This document shows positions 1-7,804 of a DNA stretch of 44,916 nt, piece after piece. Source of the stretch: Xanthoparmelia taractica (Eukaryota; Ascomycota; Lecanoromycetes; Lecanorales; Parmeliaceae); NCBI GenBank assembly GCA_033085395.1, contig JANQBS010000293.1:1-44916 (forward strand), in the 5' to 3' direction. Every line of letters starts with the position of its first letter. Positions within the stretch are counted from its first letter, which is position 1. The notes beneath the pieces are model-generated. The model had not been told where the DNA came from, ran no database searches, and worked only from the letters and a program-made list of their open reading frames with translations. The position numbers and the translations under genes were made by a program.

Positions 1-502
1 ATATAATTTTTTAAAAAAAGTTGAAAAAAAGTTGAAAACGACTATGTTCAACAGATACCACATCTTTCCGACCCGTACGCACAGGGTTTTGCAAACAAGA
101 GTAATATCTTTCCCTTACGAGTCGCCTTATTATATATAATATTAACGATCTTAGAGAAGACTATAGACCTCGTAGCTTTAATAGATGAAGTCTTAGTAAG
201 ATAAGAAACTTTCGATAGATTAGAAGTATCGTCGCTAGAGACTATAATAAGGTGATAGTTAAAGATATATTAAAAATTGAGTTAATAACGTAGCTTTTTT
301 AGATTTCTTCTCCCCTTACTACTAAAAATATTCCTTCGTAATTAAATATATACGCAAAAAATTAGCTATTCGACTAACTATTGAACTATTTAGTCTAGAC
401 AGTCCGTTCAACATCTAGACTAGTCTATAAATAATCTACGATATAATTAGAATAGTTCATAGATGGACGGTCCTAGACTAGTCCGACTATATAGTTCAGA
501 AA
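1..502. repeat. AT-rich, RIP-like repeat remnant
   Basis: This stretch is strongly AT-rich, rich in TA dinucleotides, and holds no open frame of use on either strand. Its composition matches the block at the right end of the window, where RIP damage can be shown directly by comparing two LTRs. Between about 380 and 500 it carries motifs of the form GGACGGTCC and CTAGACTAGTCC that recur inside the hAT element at 684-1255, so part of it may be a second, more decayed copy of that element. No coding relic could be identified. Confidence 0.6.
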
Positions 503-675
503 TTGGGGGCGGACAAATGGGCGTGTTGATAGCATCTGGAAAGAATATTTGTATAGACCTTCCTTGCCCATTTCGCCGGTACTGCAGAGATCGTTGAGTA
601 CGTTCTTTATGTTCGTCGCGACCCTGGTTGCATGTCCGGCAGCGATGGTCTCATTCTTCGAAGCCGGTTCACCTG

Positions 676-683
676 GGATGAGA
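676..683. repeat. 8-bp target-site duplication, left copy
   Basis: The octamer GGATGAGA directly precedes the CAGGG terminus of the element at 684 and is repeated exactly at 1256-1263, directly after the other terminus. Eight-base duplications are the hallmark of hAT transposition. Confidence 0.9.
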
Positions 684-1255
684 CAGGGAACTTAATGGTC
701 CGGACGGTCCGTCCAACGACCTCGGACGGTCCAAAATGAAGCTATACAAACAGTCCACAGTCCGTCCAGCCTCCTAGATCGTCCAATCTCATGTTGGACG
801 GTCTGGACTATCAGTCCGAGGCCTCAATGAGTGCTTTCATTGCTCCATCCTCCATGGTACCAACAATCGCATGCAGATCTTCCTTCGTAAAGACACCCAA
901 TCGGAACCATGACTTCAGACACTTCAATATCTCAATGGTCTCACTCTGAAGCCTACCTCTAGAGTCAGAAACAGTGCGTTTGGCCCCAGAAAACACTCGT
1001 TCTGGCTCCGCAGACATAGCTGAACCCTAAATTCGCCTTGAAAGAAGGCCGATAATTAGCCGAGTGCGAGAAATAATTGAATGATTATTTGCTACACCAA
1101 CGATATTTGGACTATCAGTCCAGACCGTCCGTTCAGATCATCTAGACGGTCTGGACTGACAGTCTAAATATCGCTGGACGGTCCAACTGGACTAGTCCAG
1201 TTGGACCGTCTGGACCGATAGTCCGCAAAGTGGGGGCGGACTATTAAGTTCCTTG
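684..1255. mobile_element. Non-autonomous hAT element (572 bp)
   Basis: The left end reads CAGGGAACTTAATGGTCCG and the right end, on the minus strand, reads CAAGGAACTTAATAGTCCG: terminal inverted repeats matching at 17 of 19 positions, with the CAxGG start usual for hAT elements. Perfect 8-bp duplications flank both ends. Inside each terminus lie clusters of short palindromic motifs built on GGACGGTCC, GGACGGTCTGGAC and ACTATCAGTCC (about 695-815 and 1105-1230), as expected for subterminal transposase-binding repeats. The core keeps only the C-terminal part of a transposase gene (811-1017), so the element cannot move by itself. The two termini differ only by transitions. It sits within a minus-strand gene. 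Confidence 0.92.
811..1017 (-). pseudogene. hAT transposase, C-terminal dimerisation fragment
   Basis: The 68-residue frame begins MSAEPERVFSGAKRTVSD and continues through RLQSETIEILKCLKSWFR to LGVFTKEDLHAIVG. This is the conserved C-terminal hAT dimerisation region (normally preceded by a phrase close to SIPAMSAEPERVFS). Upstream of the first Met the minus strand has no transposase sequence: the codons preceding it read through a stop into unrelated DNA, so about nine tenths of the normal transposase is missing. Survival of this block without stop codons suggests recent derivation from an autonomous copy elsewhere in the genome. Confidence 0.85.
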
Positions 1256-1263
1256 GGATGAGA
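1256..1263. repeat. 8-bp target-site duplication, right copy
   Basis: This is the exact repeat (GGATGAGA) of 676-683, directly after the CTTG terminus of the hAT element. Confidence 0.9.
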
Positions 1264-1818
1264 GACTTCTGCCTTGCCTTTACAGGAATCTCGGACCGCC
1301 TGCAACTTGTCATTCCTATAAGTGCGCCCGAATAGGATAGCTTTCGGGGGTGCGCTGTAGTTGTGTGTCCCAACTTCGTTCTCCTCGACGGGCCGTGGTT
1401 GCTCGTTCGATAGCAGGCGAGGAATCTCCGCGCAAGCCGCTTCCACCGATGCGCAAAAGTGTATCACTTCGTAAGTCAATAAGAAACATCACAGCAAACG
1501 TCGACAAGCTCTACGTACCTTCAAATTCGGGTCTTAGAAAATTCGCCGACTCCAATCCAAGCGCTACTTTAGCGCCACATAGGATAATAGGGACGGCGGA
1601 CTTTGCGAAGGCCATATTCGTTCCTCGAGTCGGTAAACTTGACGGTGTGTTAATATGTCGAACTGGCGGCGGAAAGGACTGCTTTTGTGTTGTCCACTCA
1701 ATATTGACAGCCAGTGCCATCAGTTAATATCAGCACACATACTAGTTCGCAAAAGACTAAGCTTGGTTGTATCAGCAAGCAAGAGGTAGCAATTACAGAA
1801 TCTTGATTTACCAAGCGC

Positions 1819-1897
1819 TACCGGGTGTTACCGGGCGTCATCGGGCATTCACCGGGCGTTATCGGGCGTCCCCCGGGCTTCATCGGGCGTCTGTCGG
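1819..1897. repeat. GC-rich minisatellite, unit about 11 bases
   Basis: About seven imperfect copies of a unit like ACCGGGCGTT/ATCGGGCGTC stand head to tail. The variation is mainly A/C at the second base and C/T at the end. The stretch is much richer in C and G than its surroundings, and no convincing gene reads through it. Confidence 0.8.
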
Positions 1898-1973
1898 CTA
1901 TAGCTTCTGGCCCTTCAGTGGCCCTTTCCATCGAACATGAGAGTAATACAAGCCCACACCCCGCTTCCTTACT

Positions 1974-2071
1974 GCAGTAAGACGGCTTTATACTATACAT
2001 TACGAGCTGACTGCCATCCAACGGCTTAATCCTATACATTAAAAGCTGGCTGCAGTCAGACGGCTTGAAAG
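1974..2071. repeat. 39-bp tandem repeat, two and a half copies
   Basis: Copy one (1974-2012) begins GCAGTAAGACGGCTTTA, copy two (2013-2051) begins GCCATCCAACGGCTTAA and a partial third (2052-2071) begins GCAGTCAGACGGCTTGA. All share the core ACGGCTT and the first two share CTATACATTA and GAGCTGACT/AAGCTGGCT. Together with the minisatellite just upstream this marks a repeat-built stretch. From 2100 to 2691 I see no gene; that part holds the promoter of the regulator gene at 2692. Confidence 0.75.
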
Positions 2072-2691
2072 AATAGCCCGAATCACCAGGCACGCAGGTC
2101 CGTGGGGGCTTTTAAAACCCGCGTCGTGAAGTATTACGTACTACTAGACTTAACTAAGATAGGCCTACTAAGTGCAGTGATATCTTATTTATAGGCGATA
2201 CCGGCCTCCCTATTCTCACTAGGCGATGTTAGAAGTCTGGAGATCGAGATTTACAACAGTGGTCGTTATTGAGTAATCTTCTTCCAATCGGCTTAGTCCC
2301 TTCTCAACCTAATGCACTAATTTCGAACTTGAGAATCTTAAAGAAGAGAGCTTGGCCAATCAAAATTTTGATCTTAGGGATTTTGACGCAGATCTTGTGA
2401 AGAAACACAAACGCAAAGAGAAGGATGTTCCTAGCTCGGAGAATTCAGACGAGGCTCACTTCTGACAGCCTTTTAGTGTCCGCTCCGCTGGCTACAGTCA
2501 GCGCTGATATGGATCCCTGCGATCGATAAGCAATGGACGGTTGAGTGGCTTGAGGTAAATGGATCTAGAGACAAGGCAGCTTACACGTACCAGGCAGTGA
2601 TGACTTTTAAAACTGTAGAAAGCCGCGAAGTATTTCTATCAGTAAATTAGCTTTCTAGCTATAGGACGTAGAGTCTCCTGTTTTCTTTGAG

Positions 2692-4065
2692 ATGCAGGCA
2701 TTCTATTTTTCAAGTCCGGCCCCTGCTCAACAGCCGGTGCGAGTGCGCTCGTCGTGCGATTCGTGCTCAGCAGCCAAAGTCAAATGTGACAAAAAGCGGC
2801 CAGCCTGCGAGCGTTGTTCATCAAACCAGTTGCAGTGTATCTACAGCATTTCTCGGAGGCATGGATGCAAGCGGAAAGTAGCAAGTGAGCCAGCAGTCAC
2901 AGCACATGGAACAGTAACCATAACCCAGCAATCTTCAAGGGGTGGCGGCGGCTCTTCAGCGTCAACCACAAAGCGGCAGGGCCGCGACACTGTTGGTTTC
3001 TCGACATACGACAACAATGAAGTGAGCGGAAGCGGTACGAAAAACAAAGGCATCACCTTCCACAATGGCGATCATCTTCCGGATCCTTTCCAGTATCTGG
3101 CGGATGATGACTTCACGATGAGCGTAGACCTGGATGGCTCAAAGTTCTCAGCTTCCACCATTGGCAATTCCCTTCCGACGCCTTACGACCTGTCTCAAAA
3201 TGCGTATTTTTCCCCCAACCAGCACGAACTCAGAGAGGCTCCATGGACGCCCTTTGCAACGCCTTCCACAACATCAGTCCATGGCGAAGATTTCAGCATC
3301 TCAGGAGACAATAGCGCACTACCTGCTACTTCCAAGACCAATGGCGGCGCCTTAACTCGACACACAGACTCCCATAAGAACCCAAATCAGGTCACCGGCA
3401 GCGAAAAACCTAAAGAAGCTCACGATTGCGAAGCACATGCTCTCAACCTGCTTCGTTCGCTGCACCACTGGCCACATTACTCCGCTGAAAAGCACAACCA
3501 GATGACATCCGGCGACCAGGCTTGCGCCATTTCGGAAGCCTACCCTGCCAACAGTAACGCCATTCCAGAGGTACTCCACAGCCTAGATACTATCTTATAC
3601 GCCAACAAGTGTGCCCTTTCAGGCGTGGTGAAGCTTCTCGACTGCTCATGCGTACAGCGCCCATATCTGGCAACACTCTACATTTCCATCATCACTAAAA
3701 TGTTGTCCCTGTATGAGTTAGCCGCGAATACGAATGTCTCTTCACCAGAGCGTCCAAGCACGGCATCGTCTGCTAGTGCTACGCATAAATCGTCCGGCCC
3801 TCGCCTGGCGCGCACTACAATCATTCGGGTCGGTGTCTTTGACCTGGACGAAGAAGACCAAGCGACTCTGCAGCGGGGTATTCTTTTGCGACAACTTCGC
3901 AAGATGGAGGGAGCCATTGAAAAATTTGGTTCCCTGGGTGTTGCCGATACCAACGACCATGATATAAGCATACAGCATTGGCATAGTGTGGCTAACTCCA
4001 TGATGAAGAAGGAGCTGCAAAGGATTTATCAGAATTGCAAAGACGCTCTGCTAATAATTGCTTGA
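2692..4065 (+). CDS. Zn2Cys6 transcription factor, AflR-like
   Basis: This single-exon frame of 457 residues encodes a fungal binuclear zinc cluster regulator that binds DNA in the nucleus. Cysteines 22, 25, 32, 39, 42 and 49 give the exact C-x2-C-x6-C-x6-C-x2-C-x6-C pattern, followed by a basic linker (RRHGCKRK). The middle is Ser/Thr/Gly-rich and looks disordered. Near residues 290-345 a conserved block (LYANKCALSGVVKLLDCSC, then RPYLATLYISIITKMLSLYE) resembles the AflR C-terminal domain found in regulators of aflatoxin, sterigmatocystin and other polyketide clusters. No fungal-specific transcription factor (middle homology) domain is seen, again like AflR. No polyketide or peptide synthase lies in this window, so its targets may be to the left or elsewhere. 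Start chosen as the first ATG, about 20 residues before the zinc cluster. Confidence 0.9.
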   Translation: MQAFYFSSPAPAQQPVRVRSSCDSCSAAKVKCDKKRPACERCSSNQLQCIYSISRRHGCKRKVASEPAVTAHGTVTITQQSSRGGGGSSASTTKRQGRDTVGFSTYDNNEVSGSGTKNKGITFHNGDHLPDPFQYLADDDFTMSVDLDGSKFSASTIGNSLPTPYDLSQNAYFSPNQHELREAPWTPFATPSTTSVHGEDFSISGDNSALPATSKTNGGALTRHTDSHKNPNQVTGSEKPKEAHDCEAHALNLLRSLHHWPHYSAEKHNQMTSGDQACAISEAYPANSNAIPEVLHSLDTILYANKCALSGVVKLLDCSCVQRPYLATLYISIITKMLSLYELAANTNVSSPERPSTASSASATHKSSGPRLARTTIIRVGVFDLDEEDQATLQRGILLRQLRKMEGAIEKFGSLGVADTNDHDISIQHWHSVANSMMKKELQRIYQNCKDALLIIA

Positions 4066-4127
4066 CTGAAATCCCAATACCTCATTCCGCTCGGAATTCC
4101 ACCAGGTCTCGCGGAAATTGACTTGTT

Positions 4128-4640
4128 GGATACAACGGTGCACCAACTAACTGCTCCACCAACAGTTGAACTGTTAGTTCTAGCAGTTGACGGTGCAGTT
4201 TGAGTTTTGACAGTTGGTAGTTAATGCAGTTTGAATCTAAAAACCAACTGATTCACTAACAGTTTTTGCGATTAATATTATCGACTTCGAATAGGCTAAA
4301 TTTTGAATAAGCTATAGACTTGATGAGCTTAAGATATAAGGCTAACGAGTAGGGCTAATAGATAGGGCTAATATATAGGGCTGATATATAAGGCTAATAT
4401 ATAGGGCTGATATATAGGGCTAATATATAGGGCTAAGGCTTAGCCCTATATTAGCGAATTAATTAAAACGATATCTTCTAAAACTACTATACTATTAGTA
4501 AAACTATTAGTTTAATAGTTAATTTTGAATATCTAACAGTTGATGTAGTTTCGATATCTGAATCCTATAGTTAGTGTAGTTTGGCCCTGAAAACCAACTA
4601 TTTCAACCGTTGCCAACACTGGTTGAGTATACGAGATTAT
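4128..4640. repeat. Repeat-built AT-rich element with direct terminal units
   Basis: Two direct copies of a roughly 40-base unit flank an AT-rich core: near 4217-4256 (AGTTAATGCAGTTTGAATCT then AAAACCAACTGATTC) and near 4567-4606 (AGTTAGTGTAGTTTGGCCCT then AAAACCAACTATTTC). Shorter copies of the AGTTGATGTAGTTT motif lie at about 4187 and 4538. Differences are largely transitions. This architecture looks like a short non-autonomous transposon, but I could not find terminal inverted repeats or a target duplication, so the limits are approximate. Confidence 0.45.
4336..4456. repeat. 14-base tandem array ending in a hairpin
   Basis: Seven or eight copies of TATAGGGCTAATA (with GAT and AAGG variants) run head to tail. 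The last copy is followed by its inverted form, so that CTAATATATAGGGCTAAGG faces CTTAGCCCTATATTAG with almost no spacer, giving a stem of about 15 bp at 4419-4455. It lies in the core of the repeat element at 4128-4640. Confidence 0.75.
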
Positions 4641-4688
4641 AGTAGGATTTACTAGCATTTCCACAGCGGGAATGCCCTAGAGGGGATA

Positions 4689-4987
4689 CAGCTCGGCGGG
4701 GGTAAACTAAAACCTAACAGGGGTAGAAATATGCAAAGCATATACGACTCATCGGGGATACAGCGAATACGTTCCGCATATACAAAGACTTCATAGAAAA
4801 TAGAAAACTAGTATATACTCGGTATATACTGATAGAAATAGAACATTATCTAACGCTATCCCTTCAAACCCAAACCCTAGCCTAACTAGTCGTCAGCGAC
4901 CTGATCGGGGGTACCTTAGAAACGAATATGCTCAGTATTTGCAAAATTTCTACCCCTATCAAACTTTAGTCTACCCCTGCCGAACTA
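4689..4987. mobile_element. MITE-like element with long inverted termini
   Basis: The left arm begins CAGCTCGGCGGGGGTAAACT and continues to a block AGGGGTAGAAAT then TGCAAA. The right arm, read on the minus strand from 4987, begins TAGTTCGGCAGGGGTAGACT and continues to the same block. About 45 bases match with mainly A/G and C/T differences, as expected of RIP-type decay after insertion. The 300-bp element has no open frame and an AT-rich centre. No target duplication could be settled, so its superfamily is open. Confidence 0.7.
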
Positions 4988-5117
4988 TTCCCGTCGAAGA
5001 TCTATAATATTTCGACCAGTCATTTCTTATTGAATGTAGATTGAGAATTTCATCGTAGTCTTCCCTCGACCGATTCTTATATTATTAATCTATTATCATT
5101 TCACATCTCTTTCAAAT

Positions 5118-5680
5118 GAGCTAGTTCATGACATCCTAAAGCTTGTCCAGCCCGAGAACCTGGAAAACTTTGCCCAAATATCTCCCCATGTCTTTTCACT
5201 TGCGTCTCCTTTCTTGACAGAGCATCGAGCTTAAATTCGCAAGTTTTGTACGTTACGTAACATTACAGACCCTAGATCTATCATACTTTTCCTAAACACA
5301 ATCATCGCCAGCCTCCGCATCGGCTCTTATGTAAGAAAGGTTGAGCTAGGACCACTGTCGATTTGCAATGTTGGCTACACCAAAGAGGAGCTCGAGATCT
5401 TTGATAGCGAGTGTCTGAAAACCCCGTCATCAACGAAAGAGATGTTGGATGAGTGGTATTTCCGGTCCAGCGACATTTAAAATGGCAAAGATGACATTTG
5501 CCAGCTATCCTCCTACCGCTTCTCCCAGGCTTAGTAGCCTTCTCAGCGTGAAACCCCTCTACATGAATCACATAATACGACAAGGCAATTGCAACAAGCA
5601 GCATTTGCCTCGAAACTAACACTCCGCAAGCTCACGCAAGTCCGGCTCAACTACACGGTCAGATACGGCGTCCCTCTTGA
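5118..5680 (+). pseudogene. Degenerate F-box-like protein gene
   Basis: Three frames together spell a recognisable protein. Positions 5118-5230 read ELVHDILKLVQPENLENF then AQISPHVFSLASPFLTEH, an F-box-like helix-loop-helix start. After a frame shift 5231-5290 reads LKFASFVRYVTLQTLDLSYF, then 5296-5480 reads TIIASLRIGSYVRKVELGPL followed by CNVGYTKEELEIFDSE, which is the usual sequence after the F-box in a large family of fungal F-box-like proteins. A TAA at 5478-5480 and a further frame shift lead into a phrase like AILLPLLPGL near 5500 and SVKPLYMNHIIRQ near 5540. No single frame spans more than about 60 codons. Intact relatives, as I recall them, are several hundred residues, so this is a decayed N-terminal half or a whole decayed gene. 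Family recognition is from memory. Confidence 0.6.
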
Positions 5681-5796
5681 GGCCCAGGGATACAAAGGCT
5701 CAGTGCACTGCCGTGTATAAGCGTACCTACAGCCGGAAAGGCGTGTGGAAAGGGGATGTCTGTCTATGTTGCGTCACCCTCATGGATCAGCCATAC

Positions 5797-5821
5797 CCAT
5801 GGATATGACGAATATCCATGG
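5797..5821. repeat. Perfect 10-bp inverted repeat
   Basis: CCATGGATAT and ATATCCATGG face each other across the five bases GACGA. The arms match fully. No gene start lies close enough to assign a regulatory role. Confidence 0.6.
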
Positions 5822-5869
5822 AGAAGATACTTTCTCGTGGGCACGTTACGCCTATCTTATGGGTAAATA

Positions 5870-6600
5870 TCTACTAGTGTAACGTACTTTCTTATAGATA
5901 TAACGTCTTATTTATAGGGATGGAATTCGATTGCTACTTCTATTATAGTTCTACTTACTAACCCTCTTAGTTACTTATTTAGTACTCTTCTTATTAGCCT
6001 CGTGATTAGCTAAATTATTCCCCATACTAGCTATCTACTTACCTGTCCTATTACGTCGTTATCACTTAGTCTTTCTATCTCTCTAGTCTTAATCACGAGT
6101 TCTATAGCTACGTTAAGTCTTTATAATTATTTATAAGATATTTAAATAATTAGAAGTATTATCTTAATTCGTTCTACTATAGTATACGATAGAATACTTG
6201 ACCTCTATCTTAATATACGTATATCGACGTATAGAGCACTAAGTCTTTTGATCTCAGTAGTTGTAATAAACTAAGATCTTCTCGATAGTGCTCCCTTATA
6301 TAGTATAGTAATAAAGAGTTACTATAGCTATAGGTGACGAATTTAGAATTCTAATATCGATATAACTAAATAGGCAATTTAACTTCGAGATAGAATAGTT
6401 ACGATCTAATATTTCATACTTAGTGAGGATCTAATAGCTATTATAGTTCTTCTTAACTCTAATAACTCTCCTAAAGAGTCGTTTATCGTCTATAGATACT
6501 CGATTAAGTGCTAAGATAGCTATACTAACTTAATCTCCTAGATTAAATATAGTAATTTAACGTTACTTATCGTATTGCCATTTAGATAGCTTATTAGTAT
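5870..6600. repeat. AT-rich RIP-decayed transposon relic
   Basis: The composition changes abruptly to TA-rich sequence without usable frames. On the minus strand between about 6580 and 6330 a broken but protein-like line can be followed if TAG/TAA codons are taken as decayed Trp/Gln (phrases such as DDKRLFRRVIRVKKNYNSY and ILTKYEILDRNY). This suggests a former mobile-element protein, but I cannot name the family with confidence. Confidence 0.5.
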
Positions 6601-7804
6601 GTTTTTAATCCGCCGCACGAAATTACGTGGCGTTGAGACGAGAGTTATGCTGTCTGTAGCCTATGCATACCTTTTTGGCTTAGCAGGGTCTTGACATGCC
6701 AGTCTTCTCTAAATGAGTCAAGACCTGCGGGCGGGGTATATGATACTTCATCAAACCAAGCGTAGTGCAATACTTCATCCGTTAAATTCCCTCGCTCAAG
6801 TATCTCATGTTAAATCAGTCCTCTTTATGCTGTCAATACATATTTTCGAAAGCTGATCAAGTAGCCTACCTAATGGTCCATCACGATCTCTTTCTCTTTG
6901 GCACCGACGGTTGGTCGAGATTGATTTAAATTTATATTTAAATATCTTAAAAAGACCCTGCCTATTCCAGTTTGAACCAACGCTTAGTGCACAAAATACC
7001 ACACGAATGCTCATGTAGGCAATAATGAACGGAGTGCCTCAGACCCCACCCAACTTTCCAGCATCCGAACAAGATACGTGGTCTGCTAAATCTACTTCAT
7101 ATATCGTAAAACACATGTATCAGCTAAAGACCGCCTACAAGGAATTCAGGATGGTACGTATCTATAACTTACATATCAACCCACCCACCTATCTAGCTAG
7201 CTACATATAGGCCGTAGATTAGGTTTGGAGGGTTTGGTTGGGGCATGTGTGTGGTTTTTCCAACGGTACTATGGGCTCGTTAGATTTTGGCTCCTGGCGC
7301 TCGTGAAGGGGATGCTGCGGATCTACTGTAGATTAGAGCAGAGTGTGATATTCCATGTGGAGGTATCTGGTTTATGTGGGTATTGTAATGTCAATTGCTT
7401 GAGAGCTTGGATACTATGGACAGGCAAGAACCGTACAATTGACATGCGTGAAGTTTATGTATGATATTAAAGATGCCGCTCAAGATGGCTTTTAAAGTAG
7501 TAGGCTTGACAGGTATATGGTTCCCTACATTACAGAGCAAAATCTCGCCCTCAGTCAAAATAGACGCTCACCTACAAGAAACACCATGTATTTACATCCT
7601 CAGCATCTGGGAGCAACCAGATGCTGCCGTGGAAATACAACCAATTCAATGGTCGAGTGACGAACGCTTTGTTAGTCCAAACTTTTCCACGCATGGAGTG
7701 TGGGACCAGTGGCCGTGCTCTAGCACTACTGACTGGAGCCATCGACGCAAAGAGTTGGCTGGCTGAAACTTTTCCAGTGTCTGCCCGTGCCGCTCAGAGA
7801 GCTT
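6601..7804. other. Gene-poor stretch with one small possible gene
   Basis: No gene can be supported firmly. The best candidate is a two-exon plus-strand model, 7025-7153 joined to 7211-7222, removing a 57-base intron (GTACGT donor, ATATAG acceptor) and giving a 46-residue protein starting MNGVPQTPPNF. I do not recognise it. Longer frames at 7225-7464 and 7461-7766 lack good codon usage and any known motif. Confidence 0.25.

Larger units (their letters stand above)
503..1720 (-). pseudogene. Fungal hypothetical protein gene split by a hAT element
   Basis: The start codon lies at 1720-1718. Exon 1 runs to 1519, an intron at 1518-1467 (52 bases, GTACGT donor, AAG acceptor) keeps frame, and exon 2 continues from 1466 with the stretch EVIHFCASVEAACAEIP. 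The frame then runs into a transposon at 1263 and ends artificially inside it. On the far side of the element, about 675-520, the minus strand again carries a plausible protein tail (RVATNIKNVLNDLCSTGE, then KEGLYKYSF). I recall a family of roughly 150-170-residue fungal proteins of unknown function with this middle motif, so both parts look like one gene. Taking out the element plus one 8-bp duplication does not fully restore the frame (one base off), so the gene had, or has gained, another lesion or an intron there. Assignment of the tail to the same gene is inference. Confidence 0.6.

Noticed and set aside
1350..1727. 125-codon plus-strand frame
   Set aside because: It lies opposite the minus-strand gene with a supported intron and recognisable protein phrases; the plus frame has no motif.
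2692..4065. Calling the locus an aflatoxin or sterigmatocystin cluster
   Set aside because: Only the regulator resembles AflR; no polyketide synthase, oxidase set or other cluster gene is present in the window.
5302..5622. 106-codon minus-strand frame with a hydrophobic start and several cysteines
   Set aside because: It lies antisense to the F-box-like relic, whose protein similarity is much stronger; the signal-like start is probably chance.
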